A stretch of DNA of 64,000 bases from JBHIYN01 sp041984235 (GCA_041984235.1 JBHIYN010000001.1:124001-188000), one strand, 5' to 3'; positions 49,501 to 58,199 are shown, counted from the first letter of the stretch. The notes: generated from the sequence alone by a model not told the origin. Translations and numbers: made by a program.

Positions 49501-51006
49501 GGGGGTCAGCGTCGCGGCCTCCACCCCCAGCGGCTGCAGCGGCCGCACGGCGAGGGCGCCGCCGCCGGTGACCAGCTCGAAAGCACCGCCCAGGGCACCC
49601 TCGGCTACGGCGGGCTCCGCCAGCAGGCCGTTGAGCCACGGCAGCGGCAGCGCGGTCAGGGTCAGCGTGGCACGCGTTGCTTCCTCGTCCATGACGGCCG
49701 CGGGCTGGTCCAGGGGGACTTCGAGCGGGGCGCTCAGCGAGAATTCGATCAGCGCCTGCTCCGGCCCCCGCGTCAGGCGTGCACCGGCTTCGTGCAGCTC
49801 GGCCCGGCCGTCCGCTAGGTAGGCGCCGAGCCGCGTGCCGAGGTTGAGCACGGTCGGCAGCCCGGTGGCCGGACCGAGTACGCGCTCCAGCTCCTCGATG
49901 CGCATGTCGCCCGCGTAGTCGGCGCCGACTGCGCCGCTGCCGAGGTCGGCGAGAAAGGTGCCGTGCCCGCGCTCGCTGAAGCGCGGCACGCGCGCTTCCG
50001 GCGCGTAGGCGAGGACCAGGCCGTAGTCGAAGCCGAGCTCGAAGTCGCCGGCGGCGACGTGCGCGTCGGCGTCGTAGGTACCGGTAACGCCGAGGCGGAC
50101 GAGATCGCCGTCACCGCCGGGCTTGGCCAGCACCAGCTCGAAGCGGTCGCCCGCGATGCGGGTCGCCTCCGCTGCGTCCGGGTCGCCGGCGGGCTCGCGC
50201 AGCGGTGTGGCGCTGAGCTCGATCGCCACGATTTCCTCGTCCGGCAATGCCTGCGCCGCCACCAGCGCGAGCAGGTCCGCGGCCACGGCGCTGATCGTGC
50301 CCGCGTCGCCCTGGGTCAGGCTGACCGGGCCGGCGACCTCGATGCGGGCGCCGTCGCCGGCGCGTGTCGCCACCAGGTCGAGATCCAGCGTGCCGGTCGC
50401 TTGCGGCGCCAGGCCGCCGCCGCCGAGACGGAACTCGACCACGAGATCGGCGGCCGGCAGCGCCTCGCCGCTGATCGCGACCCCGTCCAGTGCCACTCCC
50501 CAGCCGTGGTCGAGCAGCGTGAACAGGCCCGGAAACGGCGGCGCTGGATCGGCCGCCGGCGGCATCCCGCGGGTGTCGATCCCGAGGCCGGCGATGGCGA
50601 GGCGATTCACTGCGACGACCCGGAACAGCGCCTGCCACGGCGAGAAACCGAGCTCGGCATCGCGCAGGTGCAGCACCACGCCCTGGTGCGCCAGCTCGAG
50701 ACCGCTCACCGACAGCGACCATGGCAGCAGATGCACACGCTCCACCTCGAAGCGGTCGACCCGCGCGCCCATCTGGTCGCGCAGCACGCGCGTCTGCAGC
50801 CGCGGATGGAACAGCGTGACGAGCACCGCGCACACCAGCAGCGCGGTTATCGCGAGCGGCCAGCGGCGGCGATGCAGCCACTGCCGCAGGCGCGACGCCG
50901 GGAGTTTGTCGGTGGAGGTCACGGGGATCGGGGTCGGCGCGCCCGCCGTGGCGTCCCGCGGATGGTCGGGTGCCCGCTGGCGCGAAGAAGCTTGTGGGAG
51001 CGGCAT
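46525..51006 (-). CDS. Very large AsmA/DUF748-like envelope protein
   Basis: 1493 residues. One N-terminal membrane anchor (WPLAITALLVCAVLVTLFHP, about 50-70) and then a very long repetitive beta structure, as in AsmA, TamB and DUF748 proteins that span the periplasm as lipid-conducting grooves. N-terminal part: RVDRFEVERVHLLPWSLSVS, the usual start of the chorein-like stack. C-terminal part contains VEGLFSVAVNGYGQSPNMA and ALSRLVNYIQVIDYDRIDIH, near the end MSGKGAAILYSMDLL. An acidic, Ala-rich tail follows. Probably in phospholipid transport or outer-membrane assembly. It converges on the monooxygenase gene with 2 bases between stops. Confidence 0.78.
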   Translation of the reverse strand: MPLPQASSRQRAPDHPRDATAGAPTPIPVTSTDKLPASRLRQWLHRRRWPLAITALLVCAVLVTLFHPRLQTRVLRDQMGARVDRFEVERVHLLPWSLSVSGLELAHQGVVLHLRDAELGFSPWQALFRVVAVNRLAIAGLGIDTRGMPPAADPAPPFPGLFTLLDHGWGVALDGVAISGEALPAADLVVEFRLGGGGLAPQATGTLDLDLVATRAGDGARIEVAGPVSLTQGDAGTISAVAADLLALVAAQALPDEEIVAIELSATPLREPAGDPDAAEATRIAGDRFELVLAKPGGDGDLVRLGVTGTYDADAHVAAGDFELGFDYGLVLAYAPEARVPRFSERGHGTFLADLGSGAVGADYAGDMRIEELERVLGPATGLPTVLNLGTRLGAYLADGRAELHEAGARLTRGPEQALIEFSLSAPLEVPLDQPAAVMDEEATRATLTLTALPLPWLNGLLAEPAVAEGALGGAFELVTGGGALAVRPLQPLGVEAATLTPAFGIEQHVRVSLRPRARIGAKRIEIGLDALSLALGDSILATLQAGATLARGSTGAAAPAVTVSGEIDLDAVARVPPLAQRLEPYTLPAGLAAAFRAALAPAPERIRISELEFSVAHDGAAPLVQVSALQPFAIGLGAGAPALRNPAGELALVQLQALDLAWLDPFVAGFAIGGTLEAGSFTLSAGDDAQLSLASREALRLRDVAVRGADGALVERLSLSVRPELSYHPERAALRYTALDARVGGVELLQGAGEVGVPLGEGSAERPLSARGTARVSLNALHRVAALVAALGDIDPQHRWRLDLDYDLAATPDRVDVSRLTAALSADQRTLLSLANATPLIVRPHIDADEPLARHLSGTFSAEVEDLSSALLADLVNLGPLAFDALSARATLDSDGDSLHADLGEALRLDGVRVSGADGPLLRPFSFTAAGEIEARGQRLEAALETVALAFAGDADAALSGSMSFALEPQHRVPLRHMRAGLVGHLPALLEQPALLPGHRLARGALQLEATVDEDGSIGGTATLADLAADSPLAVGRMQARADGAMQPDGVGFSFEMPLGGEGRSGRTDGLLRATYDPSDAEQALLELDFRSGRFYLNDVLAALDAIAAPRGKTAMKRGKKDRKQDADAEPATVRPVAAATEPDQRAFWDLLPYAARVDYRIDSLYYTDYVIFDDVAGKIDLTPTRLTLSELGADFHDSPMRFDGALDFNAGSAAPYDLQLAGTIKEFDLNQFFTELVPGSKPRVEGLFSVAVNGYGQSPNMAQYRNELLFDMKLASRAGLFRPLPPDSALMSGASDVLGVVGEGLSYLPTGGFGAGALSRLVNYIQVIDYDRIDIHVVRDDSRDIVIRQFLVQSPTISLTAHGGIDYADGKDILDSPLNLDARLNMSGKGAAILYSMDLLEDSQDEYGYYRGPQFRIRGTPAAAESNFAEIVQAAADGTVKGGVTRPLSGLIGNIKHRWLGDDPHPYQDDAPATDAAAGAPAEGTTGDTVP

Positions 51007-51150
51007 GATACCACCGGCGTGCCGGCGCGGGCGGCCGGCCGCAGCCGGCCGCGGGCGGTCGTGCGGGCAGTGGGCTGCATGCTACGGTGGCACGCACCGT
51101 GGCCGCGCCGCGCCGGTGCACGGGGAGTGGTCAAAAAGAGGGGAGTCACC

Positions 51151-51792
51151 ATGGGCATACGTCCGTCGTTTCGTTTCTGGATCGCCGCGCTGGTCGGCGC
51201 CGTGCTGCTGGGGGGCTCGGCATCGTCGGGTGCTCGCGACCGCGGCGCCGGCCGCGACAACGCCGAGCAGGAGGTCGCGGAGCTGATCCATTGCTACGCA
51301 CGCGGCACCGATGCCATCGGCGACGCCACCACGCAGTTCGACCCGCTCGCCGCAGGACTGGCCATATACCGTGACTGTTTCGTCGAGGAGGCCGTGTTCC
51401 GCGCCTGGTTCCCGCAACAGCCGTTCGATGCGCAGGCCTTTCCCGACTTCGAGGCGACGCCGCCGACTTCGACGGTCAACGGCGTGCAGGGCTGGGCGGA
51501 GTTCGTGGACGGCGTCTTTCGCGGCAACGGCTACGATTTCACGCAGCACGTGATCTCCAACGTCGACGTCGACGTGCGCGGCCGGCGCGCCACGCTGACT
51601 GCCTACCTCACGGCGTCACACGTGATCTCGGGCGAGGGCGTCGGCGGCCCCTCACGCTGCGTGGCGGTGGCCAACGGCACCTATTCCGTCGCGGCCGAGA
51701 AGCTCGGCGGGCGCTGGCGCGCGACCAGCCTGGACCTCACCCTGATTACCTTCAACCCGGTGTTCGAGAGCGGCACGGGCTGTACGCCGTGA
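51151..51792 (+). CDS. Exported SnoaL/NTF2-like protein
   Basis: 213 residues from ATG 51151 (GAGGGGAGTCACC ahead). Signal peptide (MGIRPSFRFWIAALVGAVLL) with cleavage near SSG-ARD. The rest resembles an NTF2-like cone-fold: VAELIHCYARGTDAIGD, YRDCFVEEAVFRAWFP, NGVQGWAEFVDGVFRGNGYD, HVISNVDVDVRGRRATLTAY. Such domains hold small hydrophobic molecules or act as dehydratase/isomerase-like enzymes. Export is unusual for this fold. Between the AsmA-like gene (divergent) and a convergent acyl-CoA dehydrogenase gene. Confidence 0.72.
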   Translation: MGIRPSFRFWIAALVGAVLLGGSASSGARDRGAGRDNAEQEVAELIHCYARGTDAIGDATTQFDPLAAGLAIYRDCFVEEAVFRAWFPQQPFDAQAFPDFEATPPTSTVNGVQGWAEFVDGVFRGNGYDFTQHVISNVDVDVRGRRATLTAYLTASHVISGEGVGGPSRCVAVANGTYSVAAEKLGGRWRATSLDLTLITFNPVFESGTGCTP

Positions 51793-51795
51793 CGA

Positions 51796-51834
51796 GCGCC
51801 CCGCGTTGTCGTCGTCGGCGGCAGCGCGGGGCGC
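51796..51834. terminator. Bidirectional hairpin between convergent genes
   Basis: GCGCCCCGCG at 51796-51805 and its exact complement CGCGGGGCGC at 51825-51834 form a 10-bp GC stem with a 19-base loop. It lies just after the NTF2-like stop and before the acyl-CoA dehydrogenase stop, so it may end both transcripts. There is no T-run. Confidence 0.5.
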
Positions 51835-51865
51835 CCTCCGGCCGCCGCACGCGGCCGCGCGGCGC

Positions 51866-53002
51866 TCACAGCGAGCGCGCGATGATCTCCTTCATGATCT
51901 CGCTGGAGCCTCCGGCGATGCGCGACACGCGCTGTCCGGCCCAGGCACGTGCGATCGGAAATTCCCACATGTAGCCATAGCCGCCGAACAGCTGCAGGCA
52001 GTCGTCGAGCACCTCGCACATGGTTTCGGTAGCATGCAACTTGGCCATGGCGGCATCGTCGGCGTCCAGCGCCCCTTCCATGTGCAGGGCGAGCAGGCGG
52101 TCGATGAAGGCACGCGTGACCGCGGCGCGGGTTTTCACCTCGGCCAGCTTGAAGCGCGTGTTCTGCAGCGCGAACAGCGGCTTGCCGAACGCCTCGCGTT
52201 CACGCGTGTAGCTCACGGTGGCCTCCAGTGCGGCTTCTATCGTCGCCGCGGCGCGCAGCGCGACCAGCAGGCGTTCCTGCGCCAGCTCGCGCATCAGGTA
52301 GCTGAAGCCGCGGTTCTCCTCGCCGAGCAGGCGCTCCACCGGCACGTGCACGTCGTTGAAGAAGAGCTCCGAGGTGTCCTGCGCCTTCCAGCCGATCTTC
52401 TCCAGGTTGCGCCCGCGCTCGAAGCCCGCGTCGCCACGGCGCAGCAGCAACAGGCTGATGCCCCTGGCACCGGCCTGCGGATCGGTCTTGCACGCGGTGA
52501 TGACGACGTCGGCCAACTGGCCGTTGGAGATGAAGGTCTTCTGGCCGTTGACGCGGTAAGCGTCACCCTCGCGCCGCGCGCTGGTGCGGATCGCAGCGAG
52601 ATCGCTGCCCGCGCCCGGTTCGGTCATGGCGATCGCGCCGATGATTTCACCGCTGCACATGCCCGGCAGCAGCTCGCGCTTCTGCGCCTCGCTGCCGAAG
52701 TGCAGGATGTAGGGCGCGACGATCCCGGAATGCAGGTGGAACGCCGGGCCGCTGGCCTCGACCCGCGCCAGCTCCTCGGTCACGATCGCGGTGTGCAGGA
52801 AGTCGCCGCCCGGACCGCCGTAGTCCTCGGGCACGAAGCAGCACAGCAGGCCGTTCTCGCCGGCCGCGCGCCAGACCTCGCGGCTGACCATGCCGTCGCG
52901 CTCCCACTGCGCGTGGTGCGGCACCACCTCGCGTTCGATGAAGCGGCGTACGCTGTCGCGGAACATCTCGTGGTCGGGCGAGTAGACGGTGCGCGGGATC
53001 AT
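51866..53002 (-). CDS. Acyl-CoA dehydrogenase
   Basis: 378 residues from ATG 53002 (MIPRTVYSPDHEMFRDSVRR). Signatures: IAMTEPGAGSDLAAIRTSAR, NGQKTFISNGQLADVVI, GENRG-like segment EENRGFSYLMRELAQERLLV, and LQLFGGYGYMWEFPIARAWA near the end. The last motif is IAGGSSEIMKEI rather than YEGTSEI, so the catalytic Glu is likely at the other site used by long-chain and isovaleryl enzymes. It overlaps the sulfotransferase-like gene by 4 bases (ATGA). Confidence 0.88.
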   Translation of the reverse strand: MIPRTVYSPDHEMFRDSVRRFIEREVVPHHAQWERDGMVSREVWRAAGENGLLCCFVPEDYGGPGGDFLHTAIVTEELARVEASGPAFHLHSGIVAPYILHFGSEAQKRELLPGMCSGEIIGAIAMTEPGAGSDLAAIRTSARREGDAYRVNGQKTFISNGQLADVVITACKTDPQAGARGISLLLLRRGDAGFERGRNLEKIGWKAQDTSELFFNDVHVPVERLLGEENRGFSYLMRELAQERLLVALRAAATIEAALEATVSYTREREAFGKPLFALQNTRFKLAEVKTRAAVTRAFIDRLLALHMEGALDADDAAMAKLHATETMCEVLDDCLQLFGGYGYMWEFPIARAWAGQRVSRIAGGSSEIMKEIIARSL

Positions 53003-53634
53003 GCTGGCTTGTCCTCGTTCAGGTAGCGGGCGCGGAACTCCGCGGTGGCGTTGCCACGCGGAAAATCGATGGCGGGCAGCGGCCGGTCGAGAAAGTCGCA
53101 CAGCGGCTGCCAGCCCTGGCGCACGTCGAACTCGAGCAGGCGGTCGGCGGGCACGCCGGCGTGCACCGCGCGGCGGTGGCGTTCGAAGAGATCGCGCATG
53201 AAAGACGCTTCATCGGCGCGGCCCTCGAACAGGCCGCCGACCAGGTCGCGCGCGACCAGGCGCCGGCGCCGCGCGGTATCCGGGTCGTCCCGCGGGATGT
53301 GGCGCACGACGGTGAGTATGGTGGCCTCGAGGCTGGCGTACCAGGCGCCGGGGTCGCGCACGGTCAGCACCACCTTAGCCGCGGGGTAGCGCTCGACCAG
53401 GGTGCGCCAGTGGTACATGGCCGGGAAGTCCACCGCCGCCCGGTAGCCCTCGAAGATGGTGTCGAAATCGGCCCCGGGATCGCCCGCGGCCGCTTCCCAG
53501 AACGCGGTGTCCTGCGGCCGCTCGACGACCTCGTTCATGTGGTAGCAGCGCCGGTAACCGAGATGCTCCAGCGCGTACTTCAGCGATTCGGTGCCGGTGC
53601 GCGGCAGCCCCGCACCGATGACCTCCAGCGCCAT
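52999..53634 (-). CDS. Sulfotransferase-family P-loop protein
   Basis: 211 residues. The N-terminal EVIGAGLPRTGTESLKYALE is the 5'-phosphosulfate loop of a sulfotransferase-family protein; the 3'-phosphate strand is near KVVLTVRDPGAWYAS. The central YHMNEVVERPQDTAFWEAA matches a group of short sulfotransferase-like proteins seen in many bacteria and eukaryotes. Sulfate transfer to an alcohol or to an exported sugar is possible but untested. Coupled to the acyl-CoA dehydrogenase gene, which is downstream. Confidence 0.75.
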   Translation of the reverse strand: MALEVIGAGLPRTGTESLKYALEHLGYRRCYHMNEVVERPQDTAFWEAAAGDPGADFDTIFEGYRAAVDFPAMYHWRTLVERYPAAKVVLTVRDPGAWYASLEATILTVVRHIPRDDPDTARRRRLVARDLVGGLFEGRADEASFMRDLFERHRRAVHAGVPADRLLEFDVRQGWQPLCDFLDRPLPAIDFPRGNATAEFRARYLNEDKPA

Positions 53635-53774
53635 GGGTTTTTCCCGTGTTTGTTTGCGCCGCAGGCTAGCCGGGTTTGCGCCCGTGGCACAAGCTGCGCC
53701 GGTGCCGCGTCCCGGGCCTGTTGCCGCATCGCGGGTGACGGTATGCTCTGCGCCTCTGCGACAGGAGGACGGCG

Positions 53775-54644
53775 ATGAAATTCGGACAGTACGGCGTGTT
53801 CACATTCACCGATGTACTCGATGCGGGGCAGCTCGCGGAGTGCGTGAAGCGGGTCGAAGCCCTGGGCTATTCCACCTTGTGGTACCCCGAGGCGTTCCAC
53901 TACGAAACCTTCGCGGTCGGTGCCTACATGCTCGCACACAGCTCCAAGCTGGTCGTCGCCAGCGGCATCGCCAACATCTACGCACGCGATCCGGCCGCTT
54001 CGGCCATGGGTCACAACTCGCTCAACGAGCTCTACGACGGCCGCTTCGTGCTCGGGCTCGGCGTGTCGCATGCGCCGCTGGTTTCCGACGTGCGCGGACA
54101 CGAGTACAAGCGTCCGCTGGCCACCATGCGCAAGTACCTCGACGACATGGACGGCGCCTGGGAAGCGCTGGGCGGGGCGCCGGCTGCGAAGCAGATCGCG
54201 CTGGCCGCGCTGGGCCCGAAGATGTCGGCCCTCTCGGCCGAGCGCACCCTGGGCGCCTTCCCCTACAACATCACCCCTGACCAGGTTGCGATGTCGCGCG
54301 ACGCCATGGGCGCGGAGGGAGCGATCGTCTGCGAGCAGAAGGTCTGTCTGTGCAGCGATGCGAAGCAGGCCCGCGAGGTCGCGCGCGCGGCGCTCGCCCC
54401 GTACATGAACCTGCCGAACTACTACAAGAACTGGTTCCGACTCGGCTTCGAGCAAAGCGACCTCGAAAACGGCGGCAGTGATCGCCTGATGGACGCGATG
54501 GTGCTGTGGGGTGACGCCGCGACGATCAAGGCCGGGCTGGAGCGCTATCTCGCCGCGGGCGCCGACCAGGTCGTGATCCAGCCGCTGCGGGCGGACGGAC
54601 AGCCGGGGCCGGACTACGCCGCCCTCGAAGCCCTCGCCCCCTGA
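53775..54644 (+). CDS. LLM-class oxidoreductase (F420/flavin TIM barrel)
   Basis: 289 residues with ACAGGAGGAC before ATG 53775. Luciferase-like TIM barrel: MKFGQYGVFTFTDVLDAG, EALGYSTLWYPEAFHYE, NSLNELYDGRFVLGLGVSHA and AKQIALAALGPKMSALSAER. The short form and the second strand resemble predicted F420-dependent enzymes, but an FMN cofactor cannot be excluded, and no F420 synthesis gene is in the window. Followed by a tandem intergenic repeat. Confidence 0.82.
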   Translation: MKFGQYGVFTFTDVLDAGQLAECVKRVEALGYSTLWYPEAFHYETFAVGAYMLAHSSKLVVASGIANIYARDPAASAMGHNSLNELYDGRFVLGLGVSHAPLVSDVRGHEYKRPLATMRKYLDDMDGAWEALGGAPAAKQIALAALGPKMSALSAERTLGAFPYNITPDQVAMSRDAMGAEGAIVCEQKVCLCSDAKQAREVARAALAPYMNLPNYYKNWFRLGFEQSDLENGGSDRLMDAMVLWGDAATIKAGLERYLAAGADQVVIQPLRADGQPGPDYAALEALAP

Positions 54645-54663
54645 CAGACCGGCGTGAAGCTAC

Positions 54664-54783
54664 TGCGCTCGCCGGCTGGCGTCCTGGCGGTGCTCGCCCT
54701 CCTCACATAGGACCGACTATGCTGCGGGGGCTGCGCTCCGGCAGGACGCCACCCGGCTTCGCTCGCTACGCTTCACGCCGGCC
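54664..54783. repeat. Intergenic repeat, copy 1
   Basis: About 120 bases nearly identical to 54804-54923, 140 bases apart, with a few single-base changes. The unit contains TGCGCTC, an inner partial inverted repeat (CTGGCGTCCTG and CAGGACGCCAC), and a CATAG..CTATG pair around the middle. No coding frame is convincing. It looks like a chromosomal intergenic repeat (REP-like), not an IS. Confidence 0.75.
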
Positions 54784-54803
54784 TGTCCCGGCCCGAAAAG
54801 GCC

Positions 54804-54923
54804 TGCGCTTGCCGGCTGGCGGCCTGGCGGTGCTCGCCCTCCTCACATAGGAGCGACTATGCTGCGGGGGCTGCGCTCCGGCAGGACGCCACCCGGCTTC
54901 GCTCGCTATGCTTCACGCCGGCC
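54804..54923. repeat. Intergenic repeat, copy 2
   Basis: Second unit, directly repeating 54664-54783 in the same orientation. It ends 8 bases before the stop of the convergent DM13 gene. Differences from copy 1 include GGACCG versus GGAGCG and GCGTCC versus GCGGCC; the latter breaks one arm of the inverted repeat. Confidence 0.75.
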
Positions 54924-54931
54924 GGTTTGGC

Positions 54932-55399
54932 CTACCGGTAGCGCGCCGCGGTGATGAACTGTGCGAAGGATTCGCACCACACCACCACCGTCGTCCACTG
55001 GCCGACGTCGAGGCCCGGCGGAACCGCGACGACGAAGTTCTCGAAGGTCTGCACCGGGCCGACGCGGATCGAGCGGGCCTTGAGCCGTTCGAATGCCGCA
55101 CCGTCGTCGACCCACTCGGGGGCGAGGTAGAGCTGGTAGTCGGGGCCGGGGGCGAGCCGGCCCAGCAGGGCGACGCGGTCGTTGGCGACGAACACCTCGC
55201 CTTCGCCCCAATGCAGGAGGTCGCTGCCGGGCAGCCCTCGTTCGAAGCGGCCGCTGAAGCGTGCCTGGTCGCCGAGTGCCTGCACCAGGTCGACGGGCGG
55301 CGCCGGCGGCGCGGTCAGGATTGGCAGGGCGTAGATGCCGAGCGCGAAGCCCGCGGCGAGCGCGAGCGCGTGGCTGGCGGCGAGCAGGAGGTAACGCAT
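54932..55399 (-). CDS. Exported DM13-domain protein
   Basis: 155 residues. N-terminal hydrophobic segment (MRYLLLAASHALALAAGFAL) acts as a signal peptide or anchor. Then a DM13-type domain: FSGRFERGLPGSDLLHWGEG, DYQLYLAPEWVDDG and the ending WTTVVVWCESFAQFITAA. The terminal Cys-x-x-Phe pattern matches that domain, which is thought to bind or shuttle redox groups. It lies downstream of and in the same direction as the copper locus (49-base gap), so a link to metal handling is possible. Confidence 0.78.
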   Translation of the reverse strand: MRYLLLAASHALALAAGFALGIYALPILTAPPAPPVDLVQALGDQARFSGRFERGLPGSDLLHWGEGEVFVANDRVALLGRLAPGPDYQLYLAPEWVDDGAAFERLKARSIRVGPVQTFENFVVAVPPGLDVGQWTTVVVWCESFAQFITAARYR

Positions 55400-55448
55400 G
55401 ACGCGAAGATAGCGCCCGTCGCGGCGCCGGACAATGCGGGCACGGCGT

Positions 55449-57887
55449 CTACAGCGTCAACCGGCGCAGTCGCAGTGCGTTGCCGATTACCGAGACCGAG
55501 CTCAGGCTCATGGCCGCGGCCGCGATCATCGGGCTCAGCACGATGCCGAAGAAGGGGTAGAGCACGCCGGCAGCGACGGGTACCCCGGCACTGTTGTAAG
55601 CGAAGGCGAAGAAGAGGTTCTGGCGGATGTTGGCAATCGTCGCCCGTGACAGGCGCCGCGCGCGCACGATGCCACGCAGGTCGCCGCGCACCAGGGTCAC
55701 CGCGGCGCTCTCCATGGCGACATCGGTGCCGGTGCCCATCGCGATGCCGACGTCGGCGCGCGCCAGCGCCGGTGCGTCGTTGATGCCGTCGCCGGCCATC
55801 GCCACCACCCGGCCTTCCCGCTGCAGCGCGCTGACGCGCTCGGCCTTGTCTTCCGGCAGGACACCGGCGTAGACCTCGTCGATACCGAACTCGCGCGCTA
55901 CCGCCGCGGCCGTGGTCGCATGATCGCCGGTCAGCATGACGATTTGCAGGCCCTCGGCACGCAACGCGGAGACCGCTTCGCGCGCGCCCTCGCGCAGCGG
56001 GTCGGCGACCGCGACCAGTCCCGCGACCTGCCCGTCCTCGGCCACGAACACGACCGTCTCGCCCGCTTCGCGCAGGGCCGCGGCGCGCGCCTCTAGGGCA
56101 CCGGCGTCGAGACCGTCCGCGGCCATCAGCGCGGCATTGCCGAGCGCCACCGCGCGCCCTTCGATGCGGCCGCGCACGCCGAGACCGGTGGCCGATTCGA
56201 ACGCTTCGGGTGCGACCGTGGCAATGCCACGCCCGCTGGCGCCGCGCACGATCGCCGCGGCCAGCGGGTGCTCGCTGCCGCGCTCCAGCGAGGCGGCGAT
56301 ACGCAGCACGTGATCGGCCTCTCCGCCGTTCGCCGCCTCGACCGTGGTCAGGGCCGGCCGCCCCTCGGTCAGGGTGCCGGTCTTGTCGACCAGCAGGGTG
56401 TCGACGCTGCGCAGGACCTCGATCGCCTCGGCATCGCGAAACAGCACGCCGGCCGCCGCGCCCTTGCCGGTCGCGACCATGATCGACATGGGCGTGGCCA
56501 GCCCCAGCGCGCAGGGGCAGGCAATGATGAGTACCGCGACGCTGTTGACCAGTGCATGCGCCATCGCCGGCGGCGGACCGAACAGCGCCCACACGGCGAA
56601 CGTCACGATGGCGATGCCGATCACCGTTGGCACGAACCAGCCGGCGACGACGTCGGCGAGACGCTGAATCGGCGCCCGGCTGCGCTGCGCTTCTGCGACC
56701 AGGGTAACGATGCGCGAGAGCAGGGTGTCGGCGCCGACCCGGCGCGCCTCCATGACCAGCCCGCCGCGGCCGTTGACGGTGGCACCGGTGACGTCATCGC
56801 CGGGCCCTTTCTCGACCGGTACCGCCTCGCCCGTGATCATCGACTCGTCGACCGCACTGGTCCCATCCACGACGACACCGTCGACCGGGATCTTCTCGCC
56901 CGGCCGCACGCGCAGCCGATCGCCGACCGCCACCGCGTCCAGTGCGACGTCGTGTTCGTCGCCCGCGGCGTCGATGCGGCGCGCGGTCGCCGGGGCCAGG
57001 TCCATCAGCTCGCGAATGGCGGTGCCGGTGTGGGCGCGCGCGCGCAGCTCGAGCACCTGGCCGACCAGGATCAGCGTAACGATGACGGCGGCCGATTCGA
57101 AGTACACGGGGACGGCGCCATCCGCACCACGGAAGGCGGCCGGGAAGAGCTCCGGCGCCAGGGTGGCCACGGTGCTGTAGCCGAAAGCCACGCCGACCCC
57201 CAGACCGATCAGGGTGAACATGTTCGGGCTGCGATTCACGACCGAGCGCCAGGCACGCTGGTAGAACGGCCAGCCCGCCCACAGGCACACCGGCACCGCC
57301 AGCGCGAGCTCCAGCCAGGGGCGGACACCGTACCCGAGCGCGCTGGAAACCGGGTGTCCCGGCAGCATGTCGAACATCGTCAGCGCGACCAGCGGCACCG
57401 AGAGCAGGGCGGCGAGGACGAGGCGCCGGCTCATGTCGTCGAGCTCGGGATTGGCCTCGTCGACGGTGATCGTGGTCGGCTCCAGTGCCATGCCGCACAG
57501 CGGGCAGTCACCCGCTTCGTCGCGCACGATCTCGGGATGCATGGGGCAGGTCCACTGCGTGCGCCGCGCAGGCTGCGGCAGACCCTTGACCTCCAGCGCC
57601 ATGCCGCACCTGGGGCAGTCGCCCGGACCGACCTGCTCGACCTCGGGGTCCATGGGGCAGGTGTAGACGGCGTCGGCCGGGCCGTCCTGCGCGGCTGCGC
57701 GCAGCGCGGGATCGAGGTAGCGTTGCGGGTCGGCCGCGAACTTCTCGCGGCAGCCGTTGCAGCAGAAGTGGTACACGGTGCCGGCGTGCTCGTGCCGGTG
57801 CGTGCTGTCGGTGCTGACCTGCATACCGCAGACCGGATCGCGGAGCTCCTCCGCGCCGGGCTGCAGCGGGCTCGTCGACTGGTTCAT
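55449..57887 (-). CDS. copA: Copper-exporting P1B-type ATPase with YHS and metal-binding domains
   Basis: 812 residues from ATG 57887 (MNQSTSPLQPGAEEL). An N-terminal YHS domain (DPVCGMQV, then FCCNGCREKF) is followed by two short heavy-metal-binding units (YTCPMDPEVEQVGPGDCP and WTCPMHPEIVRDEAGDCP). Then eight membrane helices with the CPC motif (ACPCALGLATP, about 456), phosphorylation site DKTGT (about 500), SEHPLA, TGD and GDGINDAPAL. The C-terminal membrane motifs FAYNSAG and MSLSSVSV are typical of Cu(I) pumps. It expels copper to the periplasm. It lies 10 bases after csoR and is under the csoR operator. Confidence 0.92.
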   Translation of the reverse strand: MNQSTSPLQPGAEELRDPVCGMQVSTDSTHRHEHAGTVYHFCCNGCREKFAADPQRYLDPALRAAAQDGPADAVYTCPMDPEVEQVGPGDCPRCGMALEVKGLPQPARRTQWTCPMHPEIVRDEAGDCPLCGMALEPTTITVDEANPELDDMSRRLVLAALLSVPLVALTMFDMLPGHPVSSALGYGVRPWLELALAVPVCLWAGWPFYQRAWRSVVNRSPNMFTLIGLGVGVAFGYSTVATLAPELFPAAFRGADGAVPVYFESAAVIVTLILVGQVLELRARAHTGTAIRELMDLAPATARRIDAAGDEHDVALDAVAVGDRLRVRPGEKIPVDGVVVDGTSAVDESMITGEAVPVEKGPGDDVTGATVNGRGGLVMEARRVGADTLLSRIVTLVAEAQRSRAPIQRLADVVAGWFVPTVIGIAIVTFAVWALFGPPPAMAHALVNSVAVLIIACPCALGLATPMSIMVATGKGAAAGVLFRDAEAIEVLRSVDTLLVDKTGTLTEGRPALTTVEAANGGEADHVLRIAASLERGSEHPLAAAIVRGASGRGIATVAPEAFESATGLGVRGRIEGRAVALGNAALMAADGLDAGALEARAAALREAGETVVFVAEDGQVAGLVAVADPLREGAREAVSALRAEGLQIVMLTGDHATTAAAVAREFGIDEVYAGVLPEDKAERVSALQREGRVVAMAGDGINDAPALARADVGIAMGTGTDVAMESAAVTLVRGDLRGIVRARRLSRATIANIRQNLFFAFAYNSAGVPVAAGVLYPFFGIVLSPMIAAAAMSLSSVSVIGNALRLRRLTL

Positions 57888-57897
57888 GAGTGCGTCC

Positions 57898-58179
57898 TCA
57901 GCAGTTGCAGTTCTTGTCGAACACGCGCACGAGCTCGGCAATCTTCTCGGCGCGTTCGCCGGCGTCGCGGCTGTCGAAGGCGTCGGCCACACAGGTCTCG
58001 ATGTGCGATGCGAGCAGCAGGCTGCCGGCCTTGCCGAGCGCCGCACGCGCCGCCGCGATCTGCAGCAGGATGTCGACGCAGTATCGATCCTCGTCGACCA
58101 TGCGCTGGATGCCGCCGACCTGTCCGGCTACGCGGCGCAGGCGGGTTTCGATCTGGCGTTTCACGTCGTTGCTGCGCAT
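57898..58179 (-). CDS. csoR: CsoR-type copper-sensing repressor
   Basis: 93 residues, all-helical. CsoR/RcnR/FrmR family with the three copper ligands Cys34 (DRYCVDIL), His59 and Cys63 (SHIETC). The Cys-His-Cys set and the neighbouring copper pump point to copper rather than formaldehyde or nickel. The C-terminus adds CNC, a second possible thiol site. A G-tract operator lies directly before the gene at 58200-58216. When copper binds, repression of csoR and copA would be lifted. Confidence 0.9.
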   Translation of the reverse strand: MRSNDVKRQIETRLRRVAGQVGGIQRMVDEDRYCVDILLQIAAARAALGKAGSLLLASHIETCVADAFDSRDAGERAEKIAELVRVFDKNCNC

Positions 58180-58199
58180 CGTTCTCGCTCCCTGTTCTG

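Noticed and set aside
54664..54923. Repeat pair considered as a CRISPR array
   Set aside because: Units are about 120 bases with 20-base gaps and only two copies; no regular short repeats or spacers.
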